From an uncultured Gammaproteobacteria bacterium (GTDB lineage: Bacteria; Pseudomonadota; Gammaproteobacteria; UBA4575), in the NCBI GenBank assembly GCA_937922735.1, contig CALAJL010000025.1, forward strand, positions 1 through 45,626: 45,626 nucleotides of DNA, in the 5' to 3' direction. Positions 8,820 through 17,197 of the stretch are shown here, in pieces. The notes beneath the pieces were generated by a model. It saw only the letters and a list, made by a program, of their open reading frames with translations, made no database searches and was not told the DNA's origin. The first letter of the stretch is position 1; each line of letters opens with the position of its first letter. Both the position numbers and the translations under genes were made by a program.

Positions 8820-10154
8820 ATGGAAGCATTAACATCGCTTTTAAAAACGCTGAGTAACTTTATCTGGGGGCCAATAATGTTGGCCTTATTACTTGGCGTA
8901 GGTATCTATTTAACCATTGGCTTAAAACTAATGCCATGGCGAAGAATTGGACATGGCTTTAAGTTGCTGTTTTCAAAGCAAGCCGATAAAAATCATGGAG
9001 ACATTAGCCCCTTTCAAGCATTAATGACTGCACTATCCGCAACGATCGGCACCGGAAACATTGCAGGTGTTGCCACGGCAATTTTCTTAGGTGGGCCCGG
9101 TGCAATATTTTGGATGTGGGTAACGGCTTTATTTGGCATGGCGACCAAATATGGGGAAGCAGTCTTAGCTGTAAAATATCGGGAAGTGGATTCACGTGGC
9201 AAGCGCCAAGGTGGACCTATGTACTACATTAAGAATGGCTTGGGTGAAAATTGGAAATGGCTAGGATTTTTATTTGCACTTTTTGGCACTGTTGCAGCTT
9301 TTGGAATTGGCAATATGGTGCAGTCAAACTCAGTAGCCGACGCTCTACATAGCAACTTTAACGTTGACCCTATGATCACAGGCATTGTACTAGCAATTCT
9401 CGTCGGCTTGGTGATTATTGGTGGAGTGACTCGAATTGGTGAAGTTGCAGGTAAATTAGTTCCCGTTATGGCGATAGCGTATATCACTGGCTCATTACTC
9501 GTAATTTTTGCTAATTTTGATCAAGTAGGAAACGCCTTTAGTTTAATATTCTCCAGCGCATTTAGTGGTACAGCGGCCACCGGTGGGTTCGCAGGCGCAG
9601 CAGTTTGGGCTGCCATTCGCTTTGGTGTAGCACGTGGCGTATTTTCAAATGAGGCAGGCTTAGGCAGCGCCCCAATTGCGCATGCTGCTGCACAAACAGA
9701 TGATCCGGTTCGCCAAGGCATGATTGCGATGCTAGGAACTTTTATTGACACTATTCTAATTTGCACTATGACAGCATTGGTAATTATTTTAACTGGCGCT
9801 TGGACGAGTGGTGAAACCGGAGCTTCGCTTTCTACCTTAGCCTATGGCCAAGGAATCACCGGTGGAAACTATATTGTAACAATTGGTTTAGTTATCTTTG
9901 CATTCACAACACTAATTGGTTGGAGTTATTATGGAGAACGTTGTGCAGAATTTATTTTTGGCACCGCTATTATTATTCCATACAGAATAGTTTGGGTAGT
10001 AGCAGTTATGACTGGCGCACTGATCAAACTTAATTTTGTTTGGCTACTTGCAGATGTAATGAACGGCTTTATGGCAATACCTAACTTAATTGCACTTGCA
10101 TTATTAAGTCCAGTTATCTTCAAAATAACTAAAGAATATTTAAATAAAAACTAA
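8820..10154 (+). CDS. Sodium:alanine/glycine symporter (AGCS family)
   Basis: A 444-residue inner-membrane protein with about eleven hydrophobic segments, of the AlsT/DagA (AGCS) family, which imports alanine or glycine with Na+. Family blocks include ALSATIGTGNIAGVATAI, GGPGAIFWMWVTALFGMATKY, QGGPMYYIKNGLG and GVARGVFSNEAGLGSAP. The start ATG at 8820 has GGGGGA eight to ten bases upstream; an earlier ATG at 8806 is out of frame. The leader holds an 11-bp inverted repeat, but no glycine-riboswitch motif was recognised. Alanine versus glycine cannot be told from the sequence. Confidence 0.9.
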   Translation: MEALTSLLKTLSNFIWGPIMLALLLGVGIYLTIGLKLMPWRRIGHGFKLLFSKQADKNHGDISPFQALMTALSATIGTGNIAGVATAIFLGGPGAIFWMWVTALFGMATKYGEAVLAVKYREVDSRGKRQGGPMYYIKNGLGENWKWLGFLFALFGTVAAFGIGNMVQSNSVADALHSNFNVDPMITGIVLAILVGLVIIGGVTRIGEVAGKLVPVMAIAYITGSLLVIFANFDQVGNAFSLIFSSAFSGTAATGGFAGAAVWAAIRFGVARGVFSNEAGLGSAPIAHAAAQTDDPVRQGMIAMLGTFIDTILICTMTALVIILTGAWTSGETGASLSTLAYGQGITGGNYIVTIGLVIFAFTTLIGWSYYGERCAEFIFGTAIIIPYRIVWVVAVMTGALIKLNFVWLLADVMNGFMAIPNLIALALLSPVIFKITKEYLNKN

Positions 10155-10168
10155 ATTTTCAATCGTAC

Positions 10169-10192
10169 AAAGTAATACAGAAAGTAATACGG
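10169..10192. repeat. Two tandem 12-bp repeats before nadC
   Basis: AAAGTAATACAG and AAAGTAATACGG lie head to tail, ending directly at the nadC start codon (10194). They span its ribosome-binding region. This may be a small duplication or a double operator half-site. Confidence 0.55.
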
Positions 10193-10193
10193 A

Positions 10194-11048
10194 ATGAATT
10201 TATCTAATCATAGCAAGGATGCTCTAATAGTCATCAACCATTCAGTCAACACAGCATTAGAGGAAGACATTGGAACTGGAGATGTCACTGCTGCCTCATT
10301 CAATAACCATGAAATAGCTTCCGCTCAAGTAATTTGCAGAGAAGATGCCGTGCTATGTGGGCAGAAATGGTTCGAGCTAGCTTTCCATAAACTTGATCCA
10401 AATATAGAGATTGCATGGCATGTAAACGATGGTGGATTACTTCACAAAGATATAACAGTCTGCACGTTAAGTGGGAGTGCACAAGCTATCTTGACTGGTG
10501 AAAGAACTGCGCTAAATTTTTTGCAAACATTATCTGGGACTGCCACAAAAACCAAAACCTATGTAGACCGAATATCCGGCACAAACGTAAAAATATTAGA
10601 CACAAGAAAAACATTACCTGGTATGCGCTATGCCCAAAAATACGCGGTACGTTGTGGAGGTGGCACTAATCATCGCATGGGCTTATACGATGTAATACTT
10701 ATCAAAGAAAATCATATTGCTACGGCAGGCTCAGTATCAAAAGCCGTAAACGAAGCCAAACAGCAATACCCTTCTATCAAATTAGAAGTTGAAGTAGAAA
10801 ATGTTAAGCAATTAAAAGAAGCACTTAACACTGCAGCTGATGTGATATTGCTTGATAACTTTTCTTTATCCGAGTTGGAGAATGCTGTTGCATTTACAGA
10901 TGGCAAGAAGAAACTCGAAGCTTCAGGCAATATGACTTTAGAAAATATTCGTGAAGTAGCTAAAACAGGTGTGGATTTTATTTCTATAGGTGCCATTACT
11001 AAACATGTGCAGGCAGTAGACTATTCGATGCGCTTTAAGAACGAGTAG
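10194..11048 (+). CDS. nadC: Nicotinate-nucleotide pyrophosphorylase (quinolinate phosphoribosyltransferase)
   Basis: Converts quinolinate and PRPP to nicotinate mononucleotide in de novo NAD synthesis. The 284-residue product shows the type-II phosphoribosyltransferase blocks EEDIGTGDVTAA, GERTALNFLQTLSGTAT, LDTRKTLPGMRYAQKYAVRCGGG, NHRMGLYDVILIKENHI and the C-terminal FISIGAITKH. Its end overlaps the convergent mazG gene by 14 bases. The ribosome-binding site is poor, since the 12-bp direct repeat occupies that position. Confidence 0.96.
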   Translation: MNLSNHSKDALIVINHSVNTALEEDIGTGDVTAASFNNHEIASAQVICREDAVLCGQKWFELAFHKLDPNIEIAWHVNDGGLLHKDITVCTLSGSAQAILTGERTALNFLQTLSGTATKTKTYVDRISGTNVKILDTRKTLPGMRYAQKYAVRCGGGTNHRMGLYDVILIKENHIATAGSVSKAVNEAKQQYPSIKLEVEVENVKQLKEALNTAADVILLDNFSLSELENAVAFTDGKKKLEASGNMTLENIREVAKTGVDFISIGAITKHVQAVDYSMRFKNE

Positions 11049-11832
11049 CTTGCTTGGCCTTTTGCCAAAGCCTCTCTAATTCTTCCTGATTGTAATTCTC
11101 AATATCCCCACCTTCAGATTGTATTTGTTGCTCTAAATATTGAAATCGGTTTATAAACTTTTTATTGCCTTTGCGTAGTGCCTCTTCAGCATTAACACTA
11201 ATATGTCTACTAAGATTCACTACAGAAAATAATAGATCACCCAGCTCTTCCTCTAACGCCATTTGATTATTACTTGTATTTATAACCTCTTTTAATTCAT
11301 TTAGCTCTTCTTCAACCTTACCAATTACTTCATTGGTTTCTTTCCAATCAAAACCAACATTAGAAACACGCTTTTGTATTTTTTTCGCTCGCAACAATTG
11401 TGGCATTGCTACAGGAATATCGTTCAATAAACTATTTGAATTGGATCCATTTTTTTCATTACGCTCCTGTTGTTTGACTCGTTCCCAGGTTTTATTAGCT
11501 TGCTTTAGATCTCCTTGAATCTCATGCTTGCCAAACATATGTGGGTGACGGCGGACTAACTTGTTACAAATTGCTCTTGCTACATCTTCAAAATCAAATA
11601 AGTTTTTCTCTCTTGCCATTTGAGTAAAATAAACTACCTGTAATAACAAGTCTCCAAGCTCATCCTTCAATTGTTCAAAATCTTGTTGGTCAATTGCATC
11701 CGCAACCTCGTATACCTCTTCAATGGTATAAGGAACGATGGAATCAAATGTCTGTTGAATATCCCAAGGGCAACCGTCTTCAGGGTCTCGCAGCATTTGC
11801 ATAATGTTGAGTAACCGTAGCAAGTTATCCAT
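11035..11832 (-). CDS. mazG: MazG nucleoside triphosphate pyrophosphohydrolase
   Basis: A 265-residue all-alpha NTP pyrophosphohydrolase with two MazG repeats. The first half has CPWDIQQTFDSIVPYTIEE and the EExxE/ExxD metal motif EELKDELGDLLLQVVYF-like block (about residues 52-68). The second half repeats it as ALEEELGDLLFSVVNLSRH (about 192-210). It hydrolyses non-canonical or excess NTPs to NMPs. Length and order match E. coli MazG (263 residues). No mazEF or relA gene is adjacent, unlike in E. coli. It converges with nadC and overlaps it by 14 bases. Confidence 0.95.
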   Translation of the reverse strand: MDNLLRLLNIMQMLRDPEDGCPWDIQQTFDSIVPYTIEEVYEVADAIDQQDFEQLKDELGDLLLQVVYFTQMAREKNLFDFEDVARAICNKLVRRHPHMFGKHEIQGDLKQANKTWERVKQQERNEKNGSNSNSLLNDIPVAMPQLLRAKKIQKRVSNVGFDWKETNEVIGKVEEELNELKEVINTSNNQMALEEELGDLLFSVVNLSRHISVNAEEALRKGNKKFINRFQYLEQQIQSEGGDIENYNQEELERLWQKAKQATRS

Positions 11833-12005
11833 CTGTAATTTGAGTAGTCATATGAGTGGAGAGGTGATCATTAATAAGAGAATCCTAATATACTGATATA
11901 CTGTGAGTTCACCTCTGATATTTATAATGCTTCTTTATTTATCAGTACGTTCCGAGATCTTCTCAAACCACTTTTTTTGTATAGTTATGAGAAGTTTGTC
12001 ATACT

Positions 12006-12030
12006 ATTATCATGATATTCGAATGATAAT
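12006..12030. promoter_or_regulatory. Inverted repeat at the start of the ribbon-helix-helix gene
   Basis: ATTATCAT (12006-12013) and ATGATAAT (12023-12030) are exact inverted arms around a 9-base spacer, ending three bases before the ATG at 12034. Ribbon-helix-helix proteins commonly bind palindromes at their own promoter, so this is a candidate auto-operator. It could also fold in the mRNA over the ribosome-binding region. Confidence 0.45.
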
Positions 12031-12033
12031 GAA

Positions 12034-12219
12034 ATGACATCACCACAAGAGAAAAAACCACAAAATTCAGCCCTATTACAAGTAAGAATTTCACGTGATT
12101 TACGTGATGAATTCATGCGTATGGTGAAAGATGAGGACGATAGTGCTTCTCGACTAGTAAGACAATGGATTCGGCAATATGTAAAAGCCAGCTCACAGGA
12201 AGATTTATTTAACACGTGA
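12034..12219 (+). CDS. Ribbon-helix-helix DNA-binding protein
   Basis: A 61-residue protein with one ribbon-helix-helix (CopG/Arc-like) fold: strand ALLQVRISRDL (about 14-24), helix RDEFMRMVKDED, turn, then helix ASRLVRQWIRQYVKA. Such proteins dimerise and insert the beta ribbon into the DNA major groove, usually as repressors. Its TGA stop (12217-12219) overlaps the GTG start of the downstream GGDEF-EAL gene (12216), so the two are translationally coupled. A toxin-antitoxin role is unlikely because the partner is a large signalling enzyme. The inference is a transcription factor tied to c-di-GMP turnover; its targets are unknown. Confidence 0.72.
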   Translation: MTSPQEKKPQNSALLQVRISRDLRDEFMRMVKDEDDSASRLVRQWIRQYVKASSQEDLFNT

Positions 12220-14804
12220 TTCGAACAATCGACAAACGCTTTAAAGATAAAGCTAGCGCAAATCATGCGCATGACGTTGTGGATACTAGCCAATACTCAA
12301 GCATGGCAGTTAAAGTATCCTTAGTTAATGTTGGCAAAGATTTGTGGACATACCTATGTCGGCATACACCGCCTCCACTTGCTATTTCAAATTTAGCAAG
12401 TGAACAACAGCTCACTGACATCCAACATGATAGCCACATAGATAGTAAAGCTATTGTACTTGGACACCATATAAAAGAACCATTACAAGTTATCAATTGG
12501 ATCATTGAACATGATTCAACGATAAAAATATTCTTATTACGCAAACCTACAGACTTTGATCTTATGGATCAAACTATTCAAGCTTCACCTTTGCTTGCAA
12601 AAATCGTAGATGTTTGGTCAACCGCAAATATAAAATCATTACCAACTGCCTTAAAAAGCTCTTTAGATGATTTAAATCTAAATAAAGATAATTTAATTGA
12701 ATTTGACAACACGCCATCACCCGAGCCAGAAGTCGTAACAATTAAAACTCAAGATGAGTCAGAACATAAGTTGGATACCATCATGCAGGTCGCTGCTATT
12801 GGTCTACTAAATGTAGACGAAGAAGATACTATTGTTGAGTTAAATAGCACTGCGGCTAAGATGCTTAATTTAGATGAGCATGACTCATTAGGAACACCGC
12901 TGCCATTAATTTTCAAGCAATCTGAAATAATCAAGTTACACCATATTATCAACACATGTCATGATAATTCAGAAGAAATTAATCCTGAAATTAAATTTAT
13001 CGGCTTAGACAATACAATTAAATACTTTAAAGTCTCTGCATATAATGACGAGAATGATCAAACTGTTTTTAGTTTAATTTTACAAGACATCACCACAACC
13101 TCTGTTACGGAAAACAAGCTCGAGCAAGAGCAACAACGCAATCGTATTACATTAAAGTTACTTAAAGATGGTGTGATTGCAACTGACATGAAGTGCCAAG
13201 TTGAAACAATGAACCCAGTTGCCGAAGGTTTAACTGGCTGGCCCAGTTATGAAGCAAAAGAAAAACATGTTGATAATATTCTTAAACTAATCGACGCAAC
13301 CACGAGAGAGCGGGTCACTAATTTGGCTAAAGACAGTTTAGATTCAGGCAAGCCAATAGAGTCAAGAAACAACTTAATTTTATTAGATCGCTTCAATAAT
13401 GAACATCCTATTGAGCTATCTATAACACCTAGCAGCTCACTTGATATAGAAACTGGTGGCTTGGTTTTAATTTTCAAAGATTCATCTGAAACGAATCGAC
13501 TTACACAAAAGATAAGCCATCAAGCATCACATGACTCCTTAACTGGTTTACTTAATAGAAAAGAATTTGAACTGCGTTTAGAGGGCGCTATATCCAGTGC
13601 AGCAACTCATGATGTGCAGCATGTTTTATGTTACCTGGATTTAAATCAATTTAAGATAATAAATGCTCAAGCGGGCCATACTGCTGGCGACATAGTGCTC
13701 AAACAAGCTGCTGATCATATGAAGCAGCATATGCGCAGTATTGATATTTTTGCCCGTCTAGGAGGGGATGAGTTTGCTTTACTACTTGTAAACACTACAG
13801 CAGAACAAGCCAAAACACTGGCACAGAATCTTATTAATACTATCCGTAATTCTACATTTAAATGGCGTGACCAACACTTTGAAATTGGTATTAGTATCGG
13901 GTTAATTACAATAGACAAACATTCACAAGATCCTGCTCATATGCTGACACGAGCAGAACTTGCTTGTTTTACAGCTAAGGATCAAGGACGAAATAAGTTA
14001 CATATTCATAGAAAAGAAGATGATGAATTAACGCGCCGACATACTGAAATGATGCGAGCTGCAGGTGTTACTGGCGCGCTGCAAGAAGATCGATTCAGAA
14101 TCTATTGCCAACCAATAGTAGCCCTCTCTCCTAATAATAAAGAATCATTACACTATGAGTTATTGATTCGATTAACAGACCCTCAAGGCGACTTAATTAT
14201 GCCTGCTAGCTTCATTCCAGCAGCTGAGCGTTACGGATTAATGACTAGTCTGGATCGCTGGATGATTAGTACCGCATTCAATTGTTATAACGATACGTTT
14301 GGCGAACACTCTGGTGTACAAATTGCCATAAACTTATCAGGCAATTCACTCAATGACGATTCACTACTAGATTTTATTAAAGACGAAATCACACGAACAG
14401 GCATTGAGCCAACAAACGTATGCTTTGAGATTACTGAGACAGCAGCAATCAGTAATTTAGACCAAGTCAGTCAATTAATTTTAGAACTCAAACGAATTGG
14501 TTGCCGATTTGCTTTAGACGATTTTGGTAGCGGACTTTCATCTTTCACCTATCTAAAGAATTTACCGGTTGATTATTTAAAAATAGATGGAAGCTTCGTA
14601 CATGACATGATTGATGACTCAATTGATCACGCTATGGTTGAAGCGATCAATCAAGTTGGGCATATCATGGGGATTGGTACTATTGCTGAATGCGCTGAAA
14701 GCGAAGAAGTGGTAAACATGTTGCGCGAACTAGGTGTTGATTATGCGCAAGGTTACGCAATGGGCTCACCTGTTCCTATTGAAGGCTTAAAGCAACCAAG
14801 TTAA
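12216..14804 (+). CDS. PAS-PAS-GGDEF-EAL cyclic-di-GMP signalling protein
   Basis: An 862-residue cytoplasmic protein with no transmembrane helix. Residues about 25-160 look like a degenerate receiver-type alpha/beta domain. Two PAS-like domains follow (about 185-295 and 300-425), then GGDEF (about 435-600) and EAL (about 615-860). The cyclase site GGDEF is intact (about 516-520) with an RSID inhibitory site five residues before it. The phosphodiesterase side has ELL in place of EAL, NLSGNSL, FEITETA, DDFGSG and DYLKIDGSFV, so catalytic acids appear present. It is potentially bifunctional. Start is GTG 12216, overlapping the upstream stop. The next gene begins two bases after its stop. Confidence 0.93.
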   Translation: MIRTIDKRFKDKASANHAHDVVDTSQYSSMAVKVSLVNVGKDLWTYLCRHTPPPLAISNLASEQQLTDIQHDSHIDSKAIVLGHHIKEPLQVINWIIEHDSTIKIFLLRKPTDFDLMDQTIQASPLLAKIVDVWSTANIKSLPTALKSSLDDLNLNKDNLIEFDNTPSPEPEVVTIKTQDESEHKLDTIMQVAAIGLLNVDEEDTIVELNSTAAKMLNLDEHDSLGTPLPLIFKQSEIIKLHHIINTCHDNSEEINPEIKFIGLDNTIKYFKVSAYNDENDQTVFSLILQDITTTSVTENKLEQEQQRNRITLKLLKDGVIATDMKCQVETMNPVAEGLTGWPSYEAKEKHVDNILKLIDATTRERVTNLAKDSLDSGKPIESRNNLILLDRFNNEHPIELSITPSSSLDIETGGLVLIFKDSSETNRLTQKISHQASHDSLTGLLNRKEFELRLEGAISSAATHDVQHVLCYLDLNQFKIINAQAGHTAGDIVLKQAADHMKQHMRSIDIFARLGGDEFALLLVNTTAEQAKTLAQNLINTIRNSTFKWRDQHFEIGISIGLITIDKHSQDPAHMLTRAELACFTAKDQGRNKLHIHRKEDDELTRRHTEMMRAAGVTGALQEDRFRIYCQPIVALSPNNKESLHYELLIRLTDPQGDLIMPASFIPAAERYGLMTSLDRWMISTAFNCYNDTFGEHSGVQIAINLSGNSLNDDSLLDFIKDEITRTGIEPTNVCFEITETAAISNLDQVSQLILELKRIGCRFALDDFGSGLSSFTYLKNLPVDYLKIDGSFVHDMIDDSIDHAMVEAINQVGHIMGIGTIAECAESEEVVNMLRELGVDYAQGYAMGSPVPIEGLKQPS

Positions 14805-14806
14805 CT

Positions 14807-15916
14807 ATGCCAACCATACCTCACATAGAAGAAGAGCTAACTGAAATACAAGCACTGCGCAATAAATTGCAGTCATTAGTACATGATGCCCGTAGAAATG
14901 AGGCAACCTTAAGAAAATTTCAGAACCTAGAATTAAGATTGCTCAGCTGTAGCTCTCTTGCAGAGTTAATGCAACTAGTTGCACATAAAAGCAAATCTAC
15001 GTTTGGTTGGGATGTGTTAACTATTATATTGCATGATGAACACCAAGATATAAAACGATTATTACGTGATGTAGGTGAAGATACGAGTCGCTACCCAGAG
15101 CTAATTTTTACAAATGATATCTTAAAGCTTAAAAAGTTTTATGGTCGTTTCAAAAAACCACTATTAGGTTCTTTTGATATTAATTTGCATGATGATTTGT
15201 TTTTGACAGATCGAAAGTATCCTCGTAGCGTGGCATTATTACCACTATTTCGTAAAAACAAATTACTTGGCAGTCTAAACTTAGGCAGTTTTCAATCAGG
15301 AAGATTTAACAAACAGGATGCCACAGATTTTCTTGAGCATTTAGCTGCAGTATTAGCCACCTGCCTTGACACAACCATGGCACAGGAAAAACTTAAACAA
15401 GCAGGATTAACTGATTCACTAACCGGCGTTAATAATCGCAGATTCTTTGATCAGCGCCTTAATGAAGAGATTTCTCGAGCACAGCGTTTGCAATCATCCG
15501 TAAGTTGCCTGTTTATAGATATCGATCACTTCAAAGTTGTAAACGATAGTTTTGGCCATGAAACCGGTGACAGTGTGTTAACCAAAGTTGCTGAACTAAT
15601 TCGCGCTCAATTAAGAAATATTGATGTTGTGGCACGTTATGGTGGCGAAGAATTTGCAGTGCTTTTAGAACAGTCTGGACAAGATTGGGCGGAAGACGTA
15701 GCGGAAAGGATTCAACAAAGTATTGCAGAAACAACTTTTGTGAAAGGCGAAGACTGTAACCTAACAGTTTCTATCGGAGTTTCCACTATTGAGCAGCCCA
15801 ACACAAATCAAAACACTTTCGATTTGGGTCGCGAGTTACTTCGCCGTGCAGATAAAGCACTTTATCAAGCCAAGCAAGATGGACGAAATAAAGTAGTTCT
15901 TCACAGTACTTTATAA
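14807..15916 (+). CDS. GAF-like/DUF484-like plus GGDEF diguanylate cyclase
   Basis: A 369-residue cytoplasmic protein. Residues about 5-40 are a probable coiled coil. About 45-195 is a GAF/DUF484-like sensor domain with SVALLPLFRKNKLLGSLNLGS. Residues 200-369 are a GGDEF domain with GLTDSLTGVNNRRFFD, FIDIDHFKVVNDSFGH and an intact GGEEF active site preceded by the RNID inhibitory site. It should make c-di-GMP from two GTP. It starts two bases after the upstream stop, so three genes form one operon. Immediately downstream is a c-di-GMP riboswitch, so its product is likely read by neighbouring RNA. Confidence 0.92.
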   Translation: MPTIPHIEEELTEIQALRNKLQSLVHDARRNEATLRKFQNLELRLLSCSSLAELMQLVAHKSKSTFGWDVLTIILHDEHQDIKRLLRDVGEDTSRYPELIFTNDILKLKKFYGRFKKPLLGSFDINLHDDLFLTDRKYPRSVALLPLFRKNKLLGSLNLGSFQSGRFNKQDATDFLEHLAAVLATCLDTTMAQEKLKQAGLTDSLTGVNNRRFFDQRLNEEISRAQRLQSSVSCLFIDIDHFKVVNDSFGHETGDSVLTKVAELIRAQLRNIDVVARYGGEEFAVLLEQSGQDWAEDVAERIQQSIAETTFVKGEDCNLTVSIGVSTIEQPNTNQNTFDLGRELLRRADKALYQAKQDGRNKVVLHSTL

Positions 15917-16375
15917 ATTACTCCAAAGGGTACTTGGCTATAAATCCAGGCTTGTCTTACCGCTTTTATCTAGAGCGCTTCATTACTATTAATATGGAAA
16001 TAAAATTGTATGCGCCTTCTGGCTTAAACCAGATTCAAAATTACAATTACTTTTGAAATTACCCTGCATTTTTCTATATCAATCATTCAACAACACCTTA
16101 ATTAAAAAGCTTAATTTAATTAATGATTCTTGCAAAGTCGCATAGAGAACTAAATACTGAACTCTCTAAATTGTAATAATTTACCTAAAATAGTGTTATC
16201 TAAGATAATGATTAGGTTATGCAGCATTCATAACCATCAGAATAATCGAGAGATTTCATATAAAAAATAATTACAAATAGTTCTTATAACAATAATACTA
16301 ATTAAGAGAACTAATTCACACGAAACCAGGATTTAAAACTCAACTTTAGTACATATCAGCCGATACGTTGAAATG
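15917..16375. other. AT-rich intergenic leader region, no gene seen
   Basis: About 460 very AT-rich bases between the diguanylate cyclase and the riboswitch. No open frame of note and no intrinsic terminator was found. A small hairpin TCTGG/CCAGA lies at 16018-16033 without a T-run. The riboswitch transcript should begin in the last part, but no convincing -35/-10 pair was identified. Confidence 0.5.
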
Positions 16376-16487
16376 TATAAAAAGGCAAATCCAATGAAAA
16401 TTGGAGACGCAAAGTCACCGGTCTAAGGTAATTCTGCAATTATATTTGAAATCATTGCAAAAATTCTATGATAGCGGGACCGCCAGT
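16376..16487 (+). ncRNA. c-di-GMP-I (GEMM-I) riboswitch aptamer
   Basis: Near-consensus GEMM-I aptamer. GGCAAA (16384-16389) is followed by a 6-bp stem TCCAAT/ATTGGA closed by a GAAA tetraloop (16396-16399), then GACGCAAAG (16406-16414), CACCGGTCTAA (16416-16426), and at the 3' side ATAGCGGGACC (16471-16481). This is the same order and spacing as the Vibrio Vc2 aptamer. The second stem carries a long arm with TGCAAT/ATTGCA (16435-16440 / 16454-16459). The G preceding CAAA, which contacts the ligand and separates c-di-GMP from cGAMP sensors, is retained. It lies 85 bases before a secreted-protein gene and directly after two c-di-GMP enzyme genes. Confidence 0.93.
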
Positions 16488-16530
16488 AATTATTAATATA
16501 TTTATCAAGCATAGATTCATGTTTGGCTGA

Positions 16531-16574
16531 GTGGTCCTGTTCATCCGTGTGATTTGTAAACGGATATAATAATG
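16531..16574 (+). promoter_or_regulatory. Putative riboswitch expression platform
   Basis: Bases 16531-16541 can pair with the aptamer 3' strand 16473-16483 in eleven contiguous pairs (three G-U), competing with aptamer folding. Next, ATCCGT (16543-16548) and ACGGAT (16560-16565) form a hairpin holding GGA (16562-16564), the only plausible Shine-Dalgarno before the ATG at 16572. In addition CTGTTC (16537-16542) can pair with GAACAG (16600-16605) inside the gene. No T-run terminator is present, so control is more likely at translation. Direction (on or off) is not decided. Confidence 0.55.
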
Positions 16575-17132
16575 CAACACGACTCAATCAACATAACAAG
16601 AACAGTGAAGTATAAATGCTTATCCAAGCATATACTTTATTGCATCATGGCCGTTCTAGCATACAATCCTGTTTACGCAGCCTCTCAAGGAAAACTTGGC
16701 ATACAATCTACAGCAACCACTGAAATTTCAGTAACAGTACATCAATCCCTAAATGCCATTAGTCCTAATGAAATATTACTAGGTAAGAAAATTGAAAACA
16801 GCTTAACTGCTAGCAAACCATTCTGTATCGCTAACAATGGTTATAAAAAAAATGTGAATGTTCCTTATGAACTTATCGTAGATAGAATTGAATCATCAAA
16901 CACTGGTATAGATAGACTTCCATTCAGCATCTTCTTAGAAGATAAATATACAAAAAAGCGTCTAACCAAAGGAACAAAAATTGTCAAAAGAAGTAACTTA
17001 AAAACAAATCGAAATATATACAATGACTGCATGGATACAGGCGCGAAACTTTCGATCAAAAGTAATCATTCCAAAGATACGCTAAAACCAAATACTGCAG
17101 GGCTTTTACTTCTATTAGTAAGCCCATACTAA
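16572..17132 (+). CDS. Secreted protein of unknown function, under c-di-GMP riboswitch
   Basis: A 186-residue protein with a long basic N-terminus and a hydrophobic segment ending in VYAAS, a probable Sec signal cleaved near residue 36. The mature part starts GKLGIQSTATTEISVTV and continues with NAISPNEILLG and FCIANNG, a beta-rich pattern loosely like small periplasmic or spore-coat-U-like proteins (GxLGxxSxxxxxISVTV followed by an FCI/N-G block). Two cysteines (about 84 and 153) could form a disulfide. The C-terminus is hydrophobic (GLLLLLVSPY). I do not recognise the family with confidence. It is transcribed alone; the next gene converges on it. The riboswitch makes it a direct c-di-GMP output, probably at the cell surface. 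Confidence 0.75.
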   Translation: MQHDSINITRTVKYKCLSKHILYCIMAVLAYNPVYAASQGKLGIQSTATTEISVTVHQSLNAISPNEILLGKKIENSLTASKPFCIANNGYKKNVNVPYELIVDRIESSNTGIDRLPFSIFLEDKYTKKRLTKGTKIVKRSNLKTNRNIYNDCMDTGAKLSIKSNHSKDTLKPNTAGLLLLLVSPY

Positions 17133-17197
17133 AATATTTATTTCTAGATTAGACTATAACAATAAGTAAAGCTTATGAGGTTGATTTATATCATCAC

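Noticed and set aside
12034-12219. Antitoxin of a toxin-antitoxin pair
   Set aside because: The RHH fold fits, but the coupled partner is an 862-residue c-di-GMP enzyme, not a toxin.
16376-16487. cGAMP-selective GEMM-Ib riboswitch
   Set aside because: The first G of Vc2's GGG is A here, but the ligand-contacting G before CAAA is retained, so c-di-GMP is the better call.
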